DNA of 64,000 nt from positions 6,572,001 to 6,636,000 of the forward strand of contig NZ_VFPO01000001.1 of the NCBI RefSeq assembly GCF_006716765.1, given 5' to 3'. The notes below the pieces were generated by a model. That model saw nothing but the letters and a program-made list of their open reading frames with translations. It had not been told where the DNA came from and made no database searches. Below, in pieces: positions 17,174-25,321 of the stretch (positions are counted from its first letter, which is position 1; each line of letters opens with the position of its first letter). Both the position numbers and the translations under genes were made by a program. The stretch comes from Actinomadura hallensis. GTDB lineage: Bacteria > Actinomycetota > Actinomycetes > Streptosporangiales > Streptosporangiaceae.

Positions 17174-18109
17174 GTGAGTCGTCGCGGTTGGGTGCTGTTC
17201 GCGCTGATGGGCGTGTTGTGGGGCATCCCCTACCTGATGATCAAGGTGGCGGTCGACAGCGTGTCGGTGCCCATGGTGGTGTTCTCGCGGACCGCGCTGG
17301 GCGCGGCCGTGCTGCTGCCGCTGGCGATCAGGGCGGGGCAGCTCGACGCGGTCCGCCGGCACTGGCGTCCGCTGCTGGCGTTCACCGCGATGGAGATCCT
17401 CGGTCCCTGGGCGCTGCTGTCGCACGCCGAGACCGAGCTGACCAGCTCCATGACGGGGCTGCTGATCGCCGCCGTCCCGATCATCAGTGTCGTCCTGGCC
17501 CGGCTCACCGGGGACGCCGAGCGGCTCGGCCCGCTGCGCTGGGCGGGGCTGCTGGTCGGGCTGACCGGCGTCTTCGTGCTCGCCTGGCCGCACCTCGGCG
17601 GGGGGAGCGCCTGGGCGATCGGCGAGGTCATGCTCGTCGCGATCGGGTACTCGATCGCCCCGATGATCGCGTTGCGGCGCCTCCAGGGCCTCCCGAGCCT
17701 GCACATGGCCGCGTTCTCGCTGGCCATCGCAGCGGTCGTCTACGCGGGCCCGGCGGCGGTCACGCGGCCGGACACGCTGCCGAGCGGCCGGGTCCTGGCC
17801 GCGCTCGCCGGACTCGGCCTGGTGTGCACGGCGTTCGCGTTCATCGTGTTCTTCGAGCTCATCCGGGAGGTCGGGACGTCCAGGGGGATGGTGTTCACGT
17901 ACGTGAACCCGGCCGTCGCGGTCGCCACCGGCGTCGTCTTCCTCGGCGAGCCGTTCACCGGGACGATCATGCTGTCGTTCGCGTTGATCCTCGGCGGTTC
18001 CGTCCTCGCGACCGTGCGCCGGGGGACGGCGCCCGACCGGCCGGCTCCGGTCGCCGACACCGGTTCGACGACCGCCCCGAGCCGGGCGGTCAGCGAAGGG
18101 TCACCATGA
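17174..18109 (+). CDS. EamA/DMT-family membrane transporter
   Basis: A 311-residue protein with ten predicted transmembrane helices in two EamA repeats (from GWVLFALMGVLWGIPYLMI, and again from about residue 155). The family exports small metabolites such as amino acids or drugs; the substrate cannot be read from sequence. The GTG at 17174 begins the first helix and follows an ACGGAGGTC site. The upstream open frame extension is repeat sequence. Its 3' end overlaps the convergent metalloprotease gene by 20 bases. Confidence 0.9.
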   Translation: MSRRGWVLFALMGVLWGIPYLMIKVAVDSVSVPMVVFSRTALGAAVLLPLAIRAGQLDAVRRHWRPLLAFTAMEILGPWALLSHAETELTSSMTGLLIAAVPIISVVLARLTGDAERLGPLRWAGLLVGLTGVFVLAWPHLGGGSAWAIGEVMLVAIGYSIAPMIALRRLQGLPSLHMAAFSLAIAAVVYAGPAAVTRPDTLPSGRVLAALAGLGLVCTAFAFIVFFELIREVGTSRGMVFTYVNPAVAVATGVVFLGEPFTGTIMLSFALILGGSVLATVRRGTAPDRPAPVADTGSTTAPSRAVSEGSP

Positions 18110-19877
18110 ACTTCCCGGGCGTCGCGATGTTCCCCGCGGGGTCGATGGCGCGGTACTCGACGGTGTGACGGCCCTTGCCGAGCCTGCCGTAGGTGAGCCC
18201 GTCGATCATCGTGCCCTCCGCGGTGAACGACCATGGGGCGGACGAGTCGGTCGGCCAGCCGAAGTAGTTGAACCAGCCGTCGCCGTCCACGCGGAACTCC
18301 GTGACGACCACGCCCGGACGGTCGTCACGGCCCGTGAGCCGCATCGTGAAGGGACCGTCGGCGACGTACTCGGGGACGCGGCCGGGACGAGTGGGCCTCG
18401 CACCGGACAGTTCATAGTCGACCGTCGGGGGTTGCGCATCGATCGTCCAAGAGCGGCTCTTGGAGCCGACACGGGCGACCAACTGATGTGCGCCCTTCCT
18501 TAGGCGAAGCCGTCCGAGGTCGATGTCGCGGTCACCGCCCTTGACGCGCCTCCCATCGATCTCCCACCGGACGGCAGGAACGTCGTGGGTCGGGTGGGTC
18601 GTCTCCACGTACACGACCGATTCACCGCCCACAGGCTTGTCCGTGGGGGTGGACGACGTGAAGTCGGCCGGCACATCGGCGGGAGGCGTGGTCAGGTTGG
18701 TGTCGACCGTCCACGTGCGGGTCTGGGTAAGGGCAGGAGATGAACGTATGGCCGGGTCACGCACGAACCCGGTGGGGTCGCTCACCTTCACCTGGACGGA
18801 GTGAGTGCCGTCCTTCAGCCGCAACCGCGACAAATCGAGGTTGGGGCCTCTCCCCACAACCCGACCGTCGACCGTCCACGACACGGACAGCTGATGCCCG
18901 GACGGGTGCAGCGTCTCCACCCACAGGACACGGTCATCCCCAACCGCAGCGTCGTTCCGGGTGTGCGCCTGGATGAGATTCACCTTGGCCGAGATCCGCT
19001 GGGTCATCTGCTCACGCGCGACCTGGTCGAAGTAGTAGCCCAGCGTCTTCATCATCGAATGGCGGCTCGGCCTCCACACGCCCTCGCTGAAGTAGAGCCC
19101 GCCTTCGTACCGCCCAATGACGCCGCCGGATTCGCTTCGTTCACCGAGCCACCGCCACCACTTCTTCTTCTGCGACCTCATCTCGCGCTCTGTCAGCAGC
19201 GTATGGTGAACGGACTCGGGCTCAGGGCCGCTATACGTCCCTCCCGGTACACCCCGCTGGTAGTAGTCGTACTCGTCGTTCAACCCGCCCAGCGAATGGC
19301 CCAGCTCGTGCGGCGCGATGAGAGCCGACATGGCGTTGCCGCCCGAAGCCGTCGCGTAGGCGCCCCCTGCACCGCCGTAGGTATCGCTGTTGGCGAGCGC
19401 GAGGATCTGACGGTTCTCGGCGTTCGTCCCTAGGACGAGGTCCGCGTAGGTCTTGGCCGCGGTCGAGTCAACGGTGAGGAGCCGCTGGATGCCGTCCTCC
19501 CTACAGCCGCTCCAGAACGCCATCCGCAGCGGTGTAGTCCGGCGTGGGGACGACGATGAGGGGTCACAGCTCACCCCAGACTCCCCGGACGGAATCTCGA
19601 CCGCGTACACGTTGACGTAGCTGCGGTACGACTTGAACGGTTCGATCGTCCACAGGTCGTTCAAGTGCTCGGCCAGGTGGGCGCGGAACTCGGGCATGTC
19701 CGCCGCCGTGTAGCCGTCCCCGAGGACGACGAGGTTGAAGCGCTTGGCGGGATGACCGGTGATCTGCACGGGCACGACCGTCGCGTCCCGCGGATCCGCC
19801 GCCAGCACGGGCATCGCCGCCGACGACAGGGCGGTCACGGCCGCCGTCACGATCACCGTCGCCCGGCCGGTCCACAT
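18090..19877 (-). CDS. Secreted M64-family zinc metallopeptidase
   Basis: A 595-residue exported protease. A signal peptide (about 1-27, MWTGRATVIVTAAV to VLAA) is followed by an M64 catalytic domain. The zinc motif HELGHSLGGLNDEY is intact, with a conserved NLVVLGDGYT region near the start of the mature protein. The C-terminal third has repeated Ig-like beta modules (VLWVETLHPSGHQLSVSWTV, then VVYVETTHPTHDVPAVRWEI) and an extra domain ending at the stop. M64 includes IgA-cleaving peptidases; here the target is unknown. The ATG at 19877 has a GAGGAGGT site; an earlier in-frame start is less likely. Confidence 0.9.
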   Translation of the reverse strand: MWTGRATVIVTAAVTALSSAAMPVLAADPRDATVVPVQITGHPAKRFNLVVLGDGYTAADMPEFRAHLAEHLNDLWTIEPFKSYRSYVNVYAVEIPSGESGVSCDPSSSSPRRTTPLRMAFWSGCREDGIQRLLTVDSTAAKTYADLVLGTNAENRQILALANSDTYGGAGGAYATASGGNAMSALIAPHELGHSLGGLNDEYDYYQRGVPGGTYSGPEPESVHHTLLTEREMRSQKKKWWRWLGERSESGGVIGRYEGGLYFSEGVWRPSRHSMMKTLGYYFDQVAREQMTQRISAKVNLIQAHTRNDAAVGDDRVLWVETLHPSGHQLSVSWTVDGRVVGRGPNLDLSRLRLKDGTHSVQVKVSDPTGFVRDPAIRSSPALTQTRTWTVDTNLTTPPADVPADFTSSTPTDKPVGGESVVYVETTHPTHDVPAVRWEIDGRRVKGGDRDIDLGRLRLRKGAHQLVARVGSKSRSWTIDAQPPTVDYELSGARPTRPGRVPEYVADGPFTMRLTGRDDRPGVVVTEFRVDGDGWFNYFGWPTDSSAPWSFTAEGTMIDGLTYGRLGKGRHTVEYRAIDPAGNIATPGKFMVTLR

Positions 19878-19996
19878 GCGCTGACCTCCTCGCGTGGCGC
19901 GCACGGCGGGCCGGGGTGCGGTCCGGAGGGCGCCGGCTCACCCCGCTGATCAAGCGGGGACTGTCCGGATTATCGCCGCCGAATCCTGTTTTGTCG

Positions 19997-20788
19997 CTAG
20001 CGTTTTCCGCGCTGCCCCTCCGCGAGCCCCCGCGCGACCCGCTGCCCGCCCGCACGGCGCTGCACGGCCGCCGACAGGACGGGCGCGATGCCGCCCAGCC
20101 TCGCCCCGAGCCGCAGCCCGAGCGGCGCGACGTCGATCTCCGCGATGTTCTTCTCGATCGCCCGGACGGTCGCCCGCGCCACGTCGCGCGACGTCCGGGT
20201 CCCGACCCCCTTCGGCAGCGTGACGCCGGCGTCGGCGAACATGCCCGCGTCCCGGATGAACCCCGGGAACACCGTGGACACGCCGACGCCGTGCGGCCGC
20301 AGATCCTCCCGCAACGCCAGCGCGAACCCCCGCATGCCGAACTTGGTCGCGTTGTACAGCGACGCGTGCCCGGACGCCGTCTTCCCGGCCAGCGACGACA
20401 CGAAGACCAGATGCCCGCGGCCACGTCCGGCCATTTGCGCGCCCGCGAGCTTCGCCATCACGATCGGTGCGCGCAGGTTGACGTCCAGCGCACGGTCGAT
20501 CTCGCTGATCGTGTAGTCGTCGAGGAGCCCCGACGCCGGCAGCGCCGCGTTCGCGACCAGCACGTCCACCCGGCCCGCCTCGTCCAGCAGCCGCTCGGCC
20601 GCGCCGCGTTCGGCCAGGTCGGCCTTGATCGCCCGGCCGCCGAGCCGTTCCGCCAGCGGCTCCAGGACGTCCGTGCGCCGGCCCGTGAGAACGACCCGGC
20701 CTCCGCGTTCGGCGAGCGCCGCCGCCAGCGCCCGGCCGATGCCGCCCGTCGCGCCGGTCACCAGAACGGTCGCTCCCCGCAGTTCCAT
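19997..20788 (-). CDS. Short-chain dehydrogenase/reductase
   Basis: A 263-residue SDR with the NAD(P) motif TGATGGIGRAL, NAA motif (ANAALPAS), catalytic Ser (FVSSLAG) and Tyr-Lys (SLYNATK). The C-terminus is basic. Substrate is not predictable. The ATG at 20788 opens the Rossmann fold and has a GAGG site. The small membrane protein upstream ends 17 bases before it, suggesting one transcript. Confidence 0.92.
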   Translation of the reverse strand: MELRGATVLVTGATGGIGRALAAALAERGGRVVLTGRRTDVLEPLAERLGGRAIKADLAERGAAERLLDEAGRVDVLVANAALPASGLLDDYTISEIDRALDVNLRAPIVMAKLAGAQMAGRGRGHLVFVSSLAGKTASGHASLYNATKFGMRGFALALREDLRPHGVGVSTVFPGFIRDAGMFADAGVTLPKGVGTRTSRDVARATVRAIEKNIAEIDVAPLGLRLGARLGGIAPVLSAAVQRRAGGQRVARGLAEGQRGKR

Positions 20789-20805
20789 GGCGTGATCCTC
20801 GCGGA

Positions 20806-21015
20806 TCACATGCCGATCCGCCAGAGCAACAGGATGACCGACGACAGCACCAGCCCCGCCGCGCCCAGCGCGACCTCGCCCAGGGTGATCATGGCGGTGC
20901 AGCCCGCCGCCGTCGCCCCCGCGACCAGCACCATCCCGCGGCCCCCGGACGGTTCCTCCGGTGACGCGCCGGAGTCGAACTCGCGTTCCCAGCGCCGGAA
21001 GTCGTCCTCCGCCAT
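20806..21015 (-). CDS. Small membrane protein, unknown function
   Basis: A 69-residue protein. An acidic soluble N-terminus (MAEDDFRRWEREFD) is followed by two hydrophobic segments (VLVAGATAAGCTAMITLG and VALGAAGLVLSSVILLLW). No family is recognised. The ATG at 21015 follows GGGAG; a GTG two codons upstream is an alternative. It precedes the SDR gene on the same strand. Confidence 0.65.
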   Translation of the reverse strand: MAEDDFRRWEREFDSGASPEEPSGGRGMVLVAGATAAGCTAMITLGEVALGAAGLVLSSVILLLWRIGM

Positions 21016-21244
21016 CGACACTCCCGAGAGTCGTCACCACGGATTATGCGGCGACACCGGCGCCTTCGCGCTATGGCGCGCACGTGACAGCACCCCAACC
21101 GGATTGGACGTCCGGTCCGATACCGCAGTGTTGGTGCGGATCGCCGGCGAACGATTGCTAGGCTGCAGAGAGCCTGGGAAAGCAGACGCTGATGCGAACG
21201 CGTCCCGGGTTTTGACTTCATAGTCGAGGTGAAGGGGTCCCACC

Positions 21245-21364
21245 GTGAAGAAGCTGCTCATTCTCGCCGTCGTCGCTCTTGGTGGCTTCGCCGTCTGGCG
21301 CCGGATGCAGCAGGACCGCGCCGAGCTGGACCTGTGGACCGAGGCCACGTCGTCCGACAACTGA
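21245..21364 (+). CDS. DLW-39 family protein
   Basis: A 39-residue protein, VKKLLILAVVALGGF followed by a basic patch and AELDLWTEATSSDN. It matches the tiny actinobacterial DLW-39 family in length, in the N-terminal hydrophobic helix and in the DLW motif. These proteins are usually encoded near gyrA and the Ile/Ala tRNAs, as here. Function is unknown. GTG start, with AGGTGAAGGGG about 10 bases upstream. Confidence 0.88.
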   Translation: MKKLLILAVVALGGFAVWRRMQQDRAELDLWTEATSSDN

Positions 21365-21387
21365 CACGCCGGCGATAAGGCCCCGGC

Positions 21388-22104
21388 GTGAACGAAGCAG
21401 AGCCGATCAGCGTCGCCTGCCTCGATCTCGCCGGGACCACTGTCGCCGACGGCGACACCCTCCACACCGCCTTCGCCGAGGCGATCGCCGCCCTCGGCAT
21501 CGCTTCCGGCACGGCGGCGCACGAGCGTGCACTGGCACGCTTCCGAGAATCGCGCGGCGAGTCGCAGATCGGCGTCTTCCGCTCGCTCTTCGACGAGCCC
21601 CGCGCCCAGGCCGCGCACCTGGCGTTCGAGCGCTCCTACGGGCAGCTCGTCGACCGGCGCGGCCTTCAGCCCGTGCCCGGCGCCGACGGAGCCCTCGACC
21701 GCATCCGCGGCGCCGGCGCCCGAATCTGCCTCCTCACCGGCTTCGGCCGCCGCACCCAGGCCCGCGTCCTCGACACCCTCGACTGGTGGGGTCGCGTCGA
21801 CCTGACGCTCTGCCCCGAAGACGTGCCCCGCGACCGCCCGCACCCCGACGTCGTCCTGACCGCCGCCCTCCGCCTGGGCGTTGACGACGTCCGCAACATC
21901 GCCGTCTGCGGCGACACCGCCGCCGCCGTCCACGCGGGCCGCCGCTCCGGCGCCTCCATCGTCGCCGGCGTCCTCACCGGCGTCCACGACCGCGACCGCC
22001 TCCTAGCCGCCGGCGCCACCCACATCCTCCCCAGCGTCGCCGCGCTCCCCGACCTCATCCTCCCGGCCGCCGTCGGTGACACGCTGACCGCCGACCACCG
22101 GTAG
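21388..22104 (+). CDS. Phosphonatase-like HAD hydrolase
   Basis: A 238-residue HAD phosphatase. Motif I is LDLAGTTV with nucleophile Asp13; this D-x-A-G-T-T form is typical of phosphonoacetaldehyde-hydrolase-like proteins. Motif II is LLTGFG and motif IV is VCGDTAAAV. The substrate is uncertain; no phosphonate genes are adjacent. The GTG at 21388 is 24 bases after DLW-39, so the two may be co-transcribed. Confidence 0.85.
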   Translation: MNEAEPISVACLDLAGTTVADGDTLHTAFAEAIAALGIASGTAAHERALARFRESRGESQIGVFRSLFDEPRAQAAHLAFERSYGQLVDRRGLQPVPGADGALDRIRGAGARICLLTGFGRRTQARVLDTLDWWGRVDLTLCPEDVPRDRPHPDVVLTAALRLGVDDVRNIAVCGDTAAAVHAGRRSGASIVAGVLTGVHDRDRLLAAGATHILPSVAALPDLILPAAVGDTLTADHR

Positions 22105-22120
22105 GCTGGTCCCGGCACAC

Positions 22121-22193
22121 GGGGCCTTAGCTCAGTTGGTAGAGCACCGGCTTTGCAAGCCGGGTGTCAGGGGTTCGAATCCCCTAGGCTCCA
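22121..22193 (+). tRNA. tRNA-Ala (TGC), AICE attachment gene
   Basis: A complete 73-base cloverleaf with anticodon loop TTTGCAA (TGC). Discriminator is A; CCA is not encoded. Its 3' 46 bases lie within the 48-bp repeat copied at 35473-35520, so the element uses this gene as attB and leaves it intact. Confidence 0.97.
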
Positions 22194-22195
22194 CC
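22148..22195 (+). repeat. attL: attL (48-bp att core repeat)
   Basis: Identical to 35473-35520. It covers the anticodon stem-loop through the 3' end of tRNA-Ala plus two bases. Confidence 0.95.
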
Positions 22196-22203
22196 CACCG
22201 AAA

Positions 22204-22237
22204 AGCCCAGGTCAGAAGCTACGTTCCGACCTGGGCT
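22204..22237. terminator. Terminator hairpin between tRNA-Ala and int
   Basis: AGCCCAGGTC and GACCTGGGCT form a perfect 10-bp stem with a 14-base loop, preceded by AAAA. It can serve tRNA-Ala on the plus strand and int on the minus strand. It is carried by the element and replaces the native tRNA terminator, now displaced to 35527-35559. Confidence 0.75.
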
Positions 22238-22245
22238 CTCGTGTC

Positions 22246-23400
22246 TCACGATCTCTTCTTCCGCTTCCGTGCCCGTTGCGTGCCCGATCGCTTCTTCCCC
22301 TTGAGTTCAGCCTTGGCCATGGCACTCAAGGTGTCGGCGATCTCCCGGTGCCGCTCGTCCGTCGCGTGCAGGTAGATCATGGCCGCGCGGTCGCTGGAGT
22401 GGCCCATGCGTTCCTTGAGTTCCGGGAGCGTCGCCCCAGCGATCGCGGCGAGGGTGTTCCCGGTGTGCCGCAGGTCGTGGAAGCGCACCCCCTTGAGCTC
22501 CGCCTTCTCCAAGGCCCGCACCCAGTTGCGCCGGAAGTTCGCCCGCCGGAGCAGCGCACCCTTACCGCCGACGAAGATCAGCCCCTCGTCGCCGTCCTGG
22601 GCGAACCTCTTGATGTGCTCCTTGAGTTCGGGGAGCACGATTGCCGGAATAGGAAGCGTCCGGACCCCCGCCTCAGTCTTCGGAGGGCCGAAGTGAAGCG
22701 GCCTGCCGGTCACCTCCACAAGCGTGCGCTCGACACGCACCGTGCCGGCCTTGAGGTCCAGATCCTTGCGACGCAACGCCACGGCTTCACCCCAACGCAG
22801 GTTCGCGAAGGTCGCGAGGAGGACGAGCGCCCGGTAACGACGGTCGATCACCTCGGCCAGGACGAAGACTTCCGAGATGCTGAGGACGGGTCGTTCTGCC
22901 GAGTTCTCGGCCCCACCGCCCTTGATCGTGCACGGGTTGCGCTTGATCATTCCGTCGCTGACCGCCGTGCCCATGATGGCCTTGAGTAGCCGATACGCCT
23001 TGGCCACCGTGACGGCACCGACCCCCGATTCGAGCAGCCGCTTACGCCAGCGCCGCACATGAGCATCCTTGATCTCCGAGACGGCCGAGTTGCCGAAAGT
23101 CGGGACCAGGTGGAGCCGGACGAGCCCCTCATACCGTTCGACAGTCTTGGGGCGTAGGCCAGGCCGCTCCTTGATCCACGCTTCCGCGTACTCCTTGAAG
23201 GAGACATCACCAGCGTCCGGAGACAGCCAGTCACCGCTCTTGATCTCGGCTTCCTTGAGCACAAGCCATTGCTCGGCGTCACGTTTGGTCACGAACGTGT
23301 ACGGCGCAGGCCGATCGATTCCGTCCGGCCCCGGGTAGCGAGCTTGAAACCGCCCCGAGGGCAGCCGCCGGACGCGCCCGAAGCGCCGCTTGCTGGCCAT
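22246..23400 (-). CDS. int: Site-specific tyrosine recombinase (integrase)
   Basis: A 384-residue integrase that recombines attP with attB in tRNA-Ala. All catalytic residues are present: Arg202 (NLRWGE), Lys241, His308 and Arg311 (HDLRHT), His334 (GHSS) and nucleophile Tyr343 (MIYLHAT). The N-terminal arm-binding region (about 1-60) and SAM-like core-binding domain (about 65-150) precede the catalytic domain. The C-terminus is strongly basic. Its ATG overlaps the xis stop (TAATG), so the two are translationally coupled. Confidence 0.96.
   Translation of the reverse strand: MASKRRFGRVRRLPSGRFQARYPGPDGIDRPAPYTFVTKRDAEQWLVLKEAEIKSGDWLSPDAGDVSFKEYAEAWIKERPGLRPKTVERYEGLVRLHLVPTFGNSAVSEIKDAHVRRWRKRLLESGVGAVTVAKAYRLLKAIMGTAVSDGMIKRNPCTIKGGGAENSAERPVLSISEVFVLAEVIDRRYRALVLLATFANLRWGEAVALRRKDLDLKAGTVRVERTLVEVTGRPLHFGPPKTEAGVRTLPIPAIVLPELKEHIKRFAQDGDEGLIFVGGKGALLRRANFRRNWVRALEKAELKGVRFHDLRHTGNTLAAIAGATLPELKERMGHSSDRAAMIYLHATDERHREIADTLSAMAKAELKGKKRSGTQRARKRKKRS
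22267..22288 (+). promoter_or_regulatory. Candidate integrase arm-type site, left copy
   Basis: A 22-base sequence identical to 35354-35375, in the same orientation near both element ends. It contains a direct repeat of CGTGCCCG spaced 11 bases. Here it also lies in the 3' end of int. An arm-type site for Int or Xis is inferred. Confidence 0.4.
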
Positions 23401-23636
23401 TACGCAGCCCTCCTTGGGGAGCGGAACCGAAGGGTCACCGGCTCTACGAGGCCGGACGCAACGAACTCACGAAGTGCAGACTCGGGGATGCGGACGAACC
23501 GGCCGACCCGCACGAACCGGATACGCCGTTCCTCGATCAGACGCCGTGGAAATCGTTCGGAGGTGTTGAGGTACTCGGCTGCCTCAGCCACGGTCAGCAG
23601 ACGGTCAGCCGGAGAGATGCCGGGTCGCTTGGTCAC
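23400..23636 (-). CDS. xis: Excisionase (MerR-like helix-turn-helix)
   Basis: A 78-residue DNA-binding protein. LLTVAEAAEYLNTSERFPRR is the winged helix-turn-helix of excisionase/AlpA-like proteins. VRVGRFVRIPESALREFV is the wing and third helix. It biases the integrase towards excision. It overlaps rep upstream by four bases and int downstream by one, in the rep-xis-int order known from pSAM2. Confidence 0.9.
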   Translation of the reverse strand: MTKRPGISPADRLLTVAEAAEYLNTSERFPRRLIEERRIRFVRVGRFVRIPESALREFVASGLVEPVTLRFRSPRRAA

Positions 23637-25321
23637 GCCGCCTCCGCAGTTGCCGGAAGTTCGGAAGAGGTCGCTTGGTCGAGTTGCCTGCGTCGCTGGA
23701 TGCGTTCGTTGATCAGCAGCAGTAGACGTTGTTCTGCCGGTTTCACGTCCGGGTCGCCAGGTCCGGCGCGTTCCCAGACGTGGACGGCGTTGGGGGCGGC
23801 CGGGTTTGTGACGGGGACACCGGCCTCAGCCAGCCGCGCCAGGACCCAGGCTTTGCGGTCGGCTTTGTGATCGGCCAGCGTCTTGCCCGACCACTTGCGG
23901 GAGACGAGCACGCGGCGGCCGCCGTAGCCGAGGTGTTCGCGGCGGTGTGCTTTGCCCTTGCAGTAGCCGGGCGTGAGGCCCTTGCGTGCGTTCTTGGGTT
24001 GGACGCCGTAGCGCAGCCAGTTCGCGCACGTGGGCGAGCATGGCTCATAGCGCAGTGCTTCGGCCATCCGGTCGACGTGCTCACGCTGCGCGCTTGTCTC
24101 GGCGTTGTGGCACTCGGCCACGCCCTTGACGAGGTACTTGGTCAGGTAACCGATCAGCTTGCGGGACTCGGGAGAGTCGGCCAGGACGCCTTGCGCGTCG
24201 ACCTGCCGCCCGAACCGCACCACATGCAACGGTTCGGCATCCTCGTCCTGGCCGAGGGCGTCTAGCGCCTCATCCCAGGTCGGTAGGACTTCACCGGTTT
24301 CCGGGTCGAGGTACCCGCCGTTCCCGTCTGGCCCAGCGATGTCGTCCCATACCGGGAGCCGATCCCCCTCGAAGACAACGCGGTCGGTCGAGGGCCACCA
24401 CACCTGGTGATAGGTCGCCGCAACCACTTGGCGCAGTTCGGCGCGGGAGATGGTGCCGCGTATGGCCATGTGCAGGTGGGGAGCCAGACGGCGTTGCGGT
24501 TCGACGGCTGCGAAGTACTGCACGTCATAGCCGACGAACCGGCGCAGGTTCTGCACAAACCGATCGACCAGCTTGGAGAAGTGCAGCGCGTCCCGAGCGG
24601 CGCGTGTGTAGTCGTAGCCGTCCGGGTCGACCGGGGTTCCGTCCGAGCGCACCCGCCCATAGGAGTCCAGCGTCAGAGTGAGGAAGATCGACGGCCGGAA
24701 CGCCTTACCGTCACGGCCCCGGAAGACCTTGCCGACCGTGCGGGAATCGACCGGCCGCCGAGGAAGGTCCGGAGCATCCTGCCGCCGCCGGGTCGACCGC
24801 GTCCGCCGGCTCTTGCTCGCATCGGTCTTGAGGGCACCGCGGACCCCGGTGCGTTCAAGCTCATTGTCGAGGTCCCGAACCACCGCATCCCAGAACTCGA
24901 CATCTTCCCCCTCCGCCGCACCATCGACGGCCGCGCGGTCACGGGCCGCCGCCGCGTGCGCCCGCAGTTCCATCCACGCGCGCTGTTCCTCGTCAGGGTC
25001 GGCACGGGTGATGACGGGTTCCTCGGTCAGGTGCCAGCCTTGACGGCACTGCACCGCGCGGAGCTTGCGCTTGCGTTCCGCGCACGACGGGCAGACCGAG
25101 GCCAGGGTGTGCCCGCACGGGACGTACACCATCTCGGCCGCGCCCGTGTTGAGGTCGACGCGGCGCATCGGCACGGGGCGGATGCAGACGCCGTGTTCGA
25201 CCGCGACCGCTTCCAGCACCCCGCGCGCCAGCGGAGCCAGCGTCTTGACCACCGGTTCGGGTGCAGGTTCGTCGGGGGCGTCGAGGGTGGGTTGCGTAGC
25301 GCGAGGGCCGGGTTTGGTCAC
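23633..25321 (-). CDS. Replication initiator, RepSA family (rolling circle)
   Basis: A 562-residue initiator for rolling-circle replication of the excised element. The HUH metal-binding motif is PHLHMAI at residues 281-287. The candidate nucleophile region is the later YLTKYLVKG. A Cys/His pair of motifs (CGHTLASVCPSC, residues 69-80) near the N-terminus is typical of AICE RepSA proteins. The start overlaps the transfer gene stop by four bases. Size and neighbours match pSAM2 repSA. Confidence 0.9.
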   Translation of the reverse strand: MTKPGPRATQPTLDAPDEPAPEPVVKTLAPLARGVLEAVAVEHGVCIRPVPMRRVDLNTGAAEMVYVPCGHTLASVCPSCAERKRKLRAVQCRQGWHLTEEPVITRADPDEEQRAWMELRAHAAAARDRAAVDGAAEGEDVEFWDAVVRDLDNELERTGVRGALKTDASKSRRTRSTRRRQDAPDLPRRPVDSRTVGKVFRGRDGKAFRPSIFLTLTLDSYGRVRSDGTPVDPDGYDYTRAARDALHFSKLVDRFVQNLRRFVGYDVQYFAAVEPQRRLAPHLHMAIRGTISRAELRQVVAATYHQVWWPSTDRVVFEGDRLPVWDDIAGPDGNGGYLDPETGEVLPTWDEALDALGQDEDAEPLHVVRFGRQVDAQGVLADSPESRKLIGYLTKYLVKGVAECHNAETSAQREHVDRMAEALRYEPCSPTCANWLRYGVQPKNARKGLTPGYCKGKAHRREHLGYGGRRVLVSRKWSGKTLADHKADRKAWVLARLAEAGVPVTNPAAPNAVHVWERAGPGDPDVKPAEQRLLLLINERIQRRRQLDQATSSELPATAEAA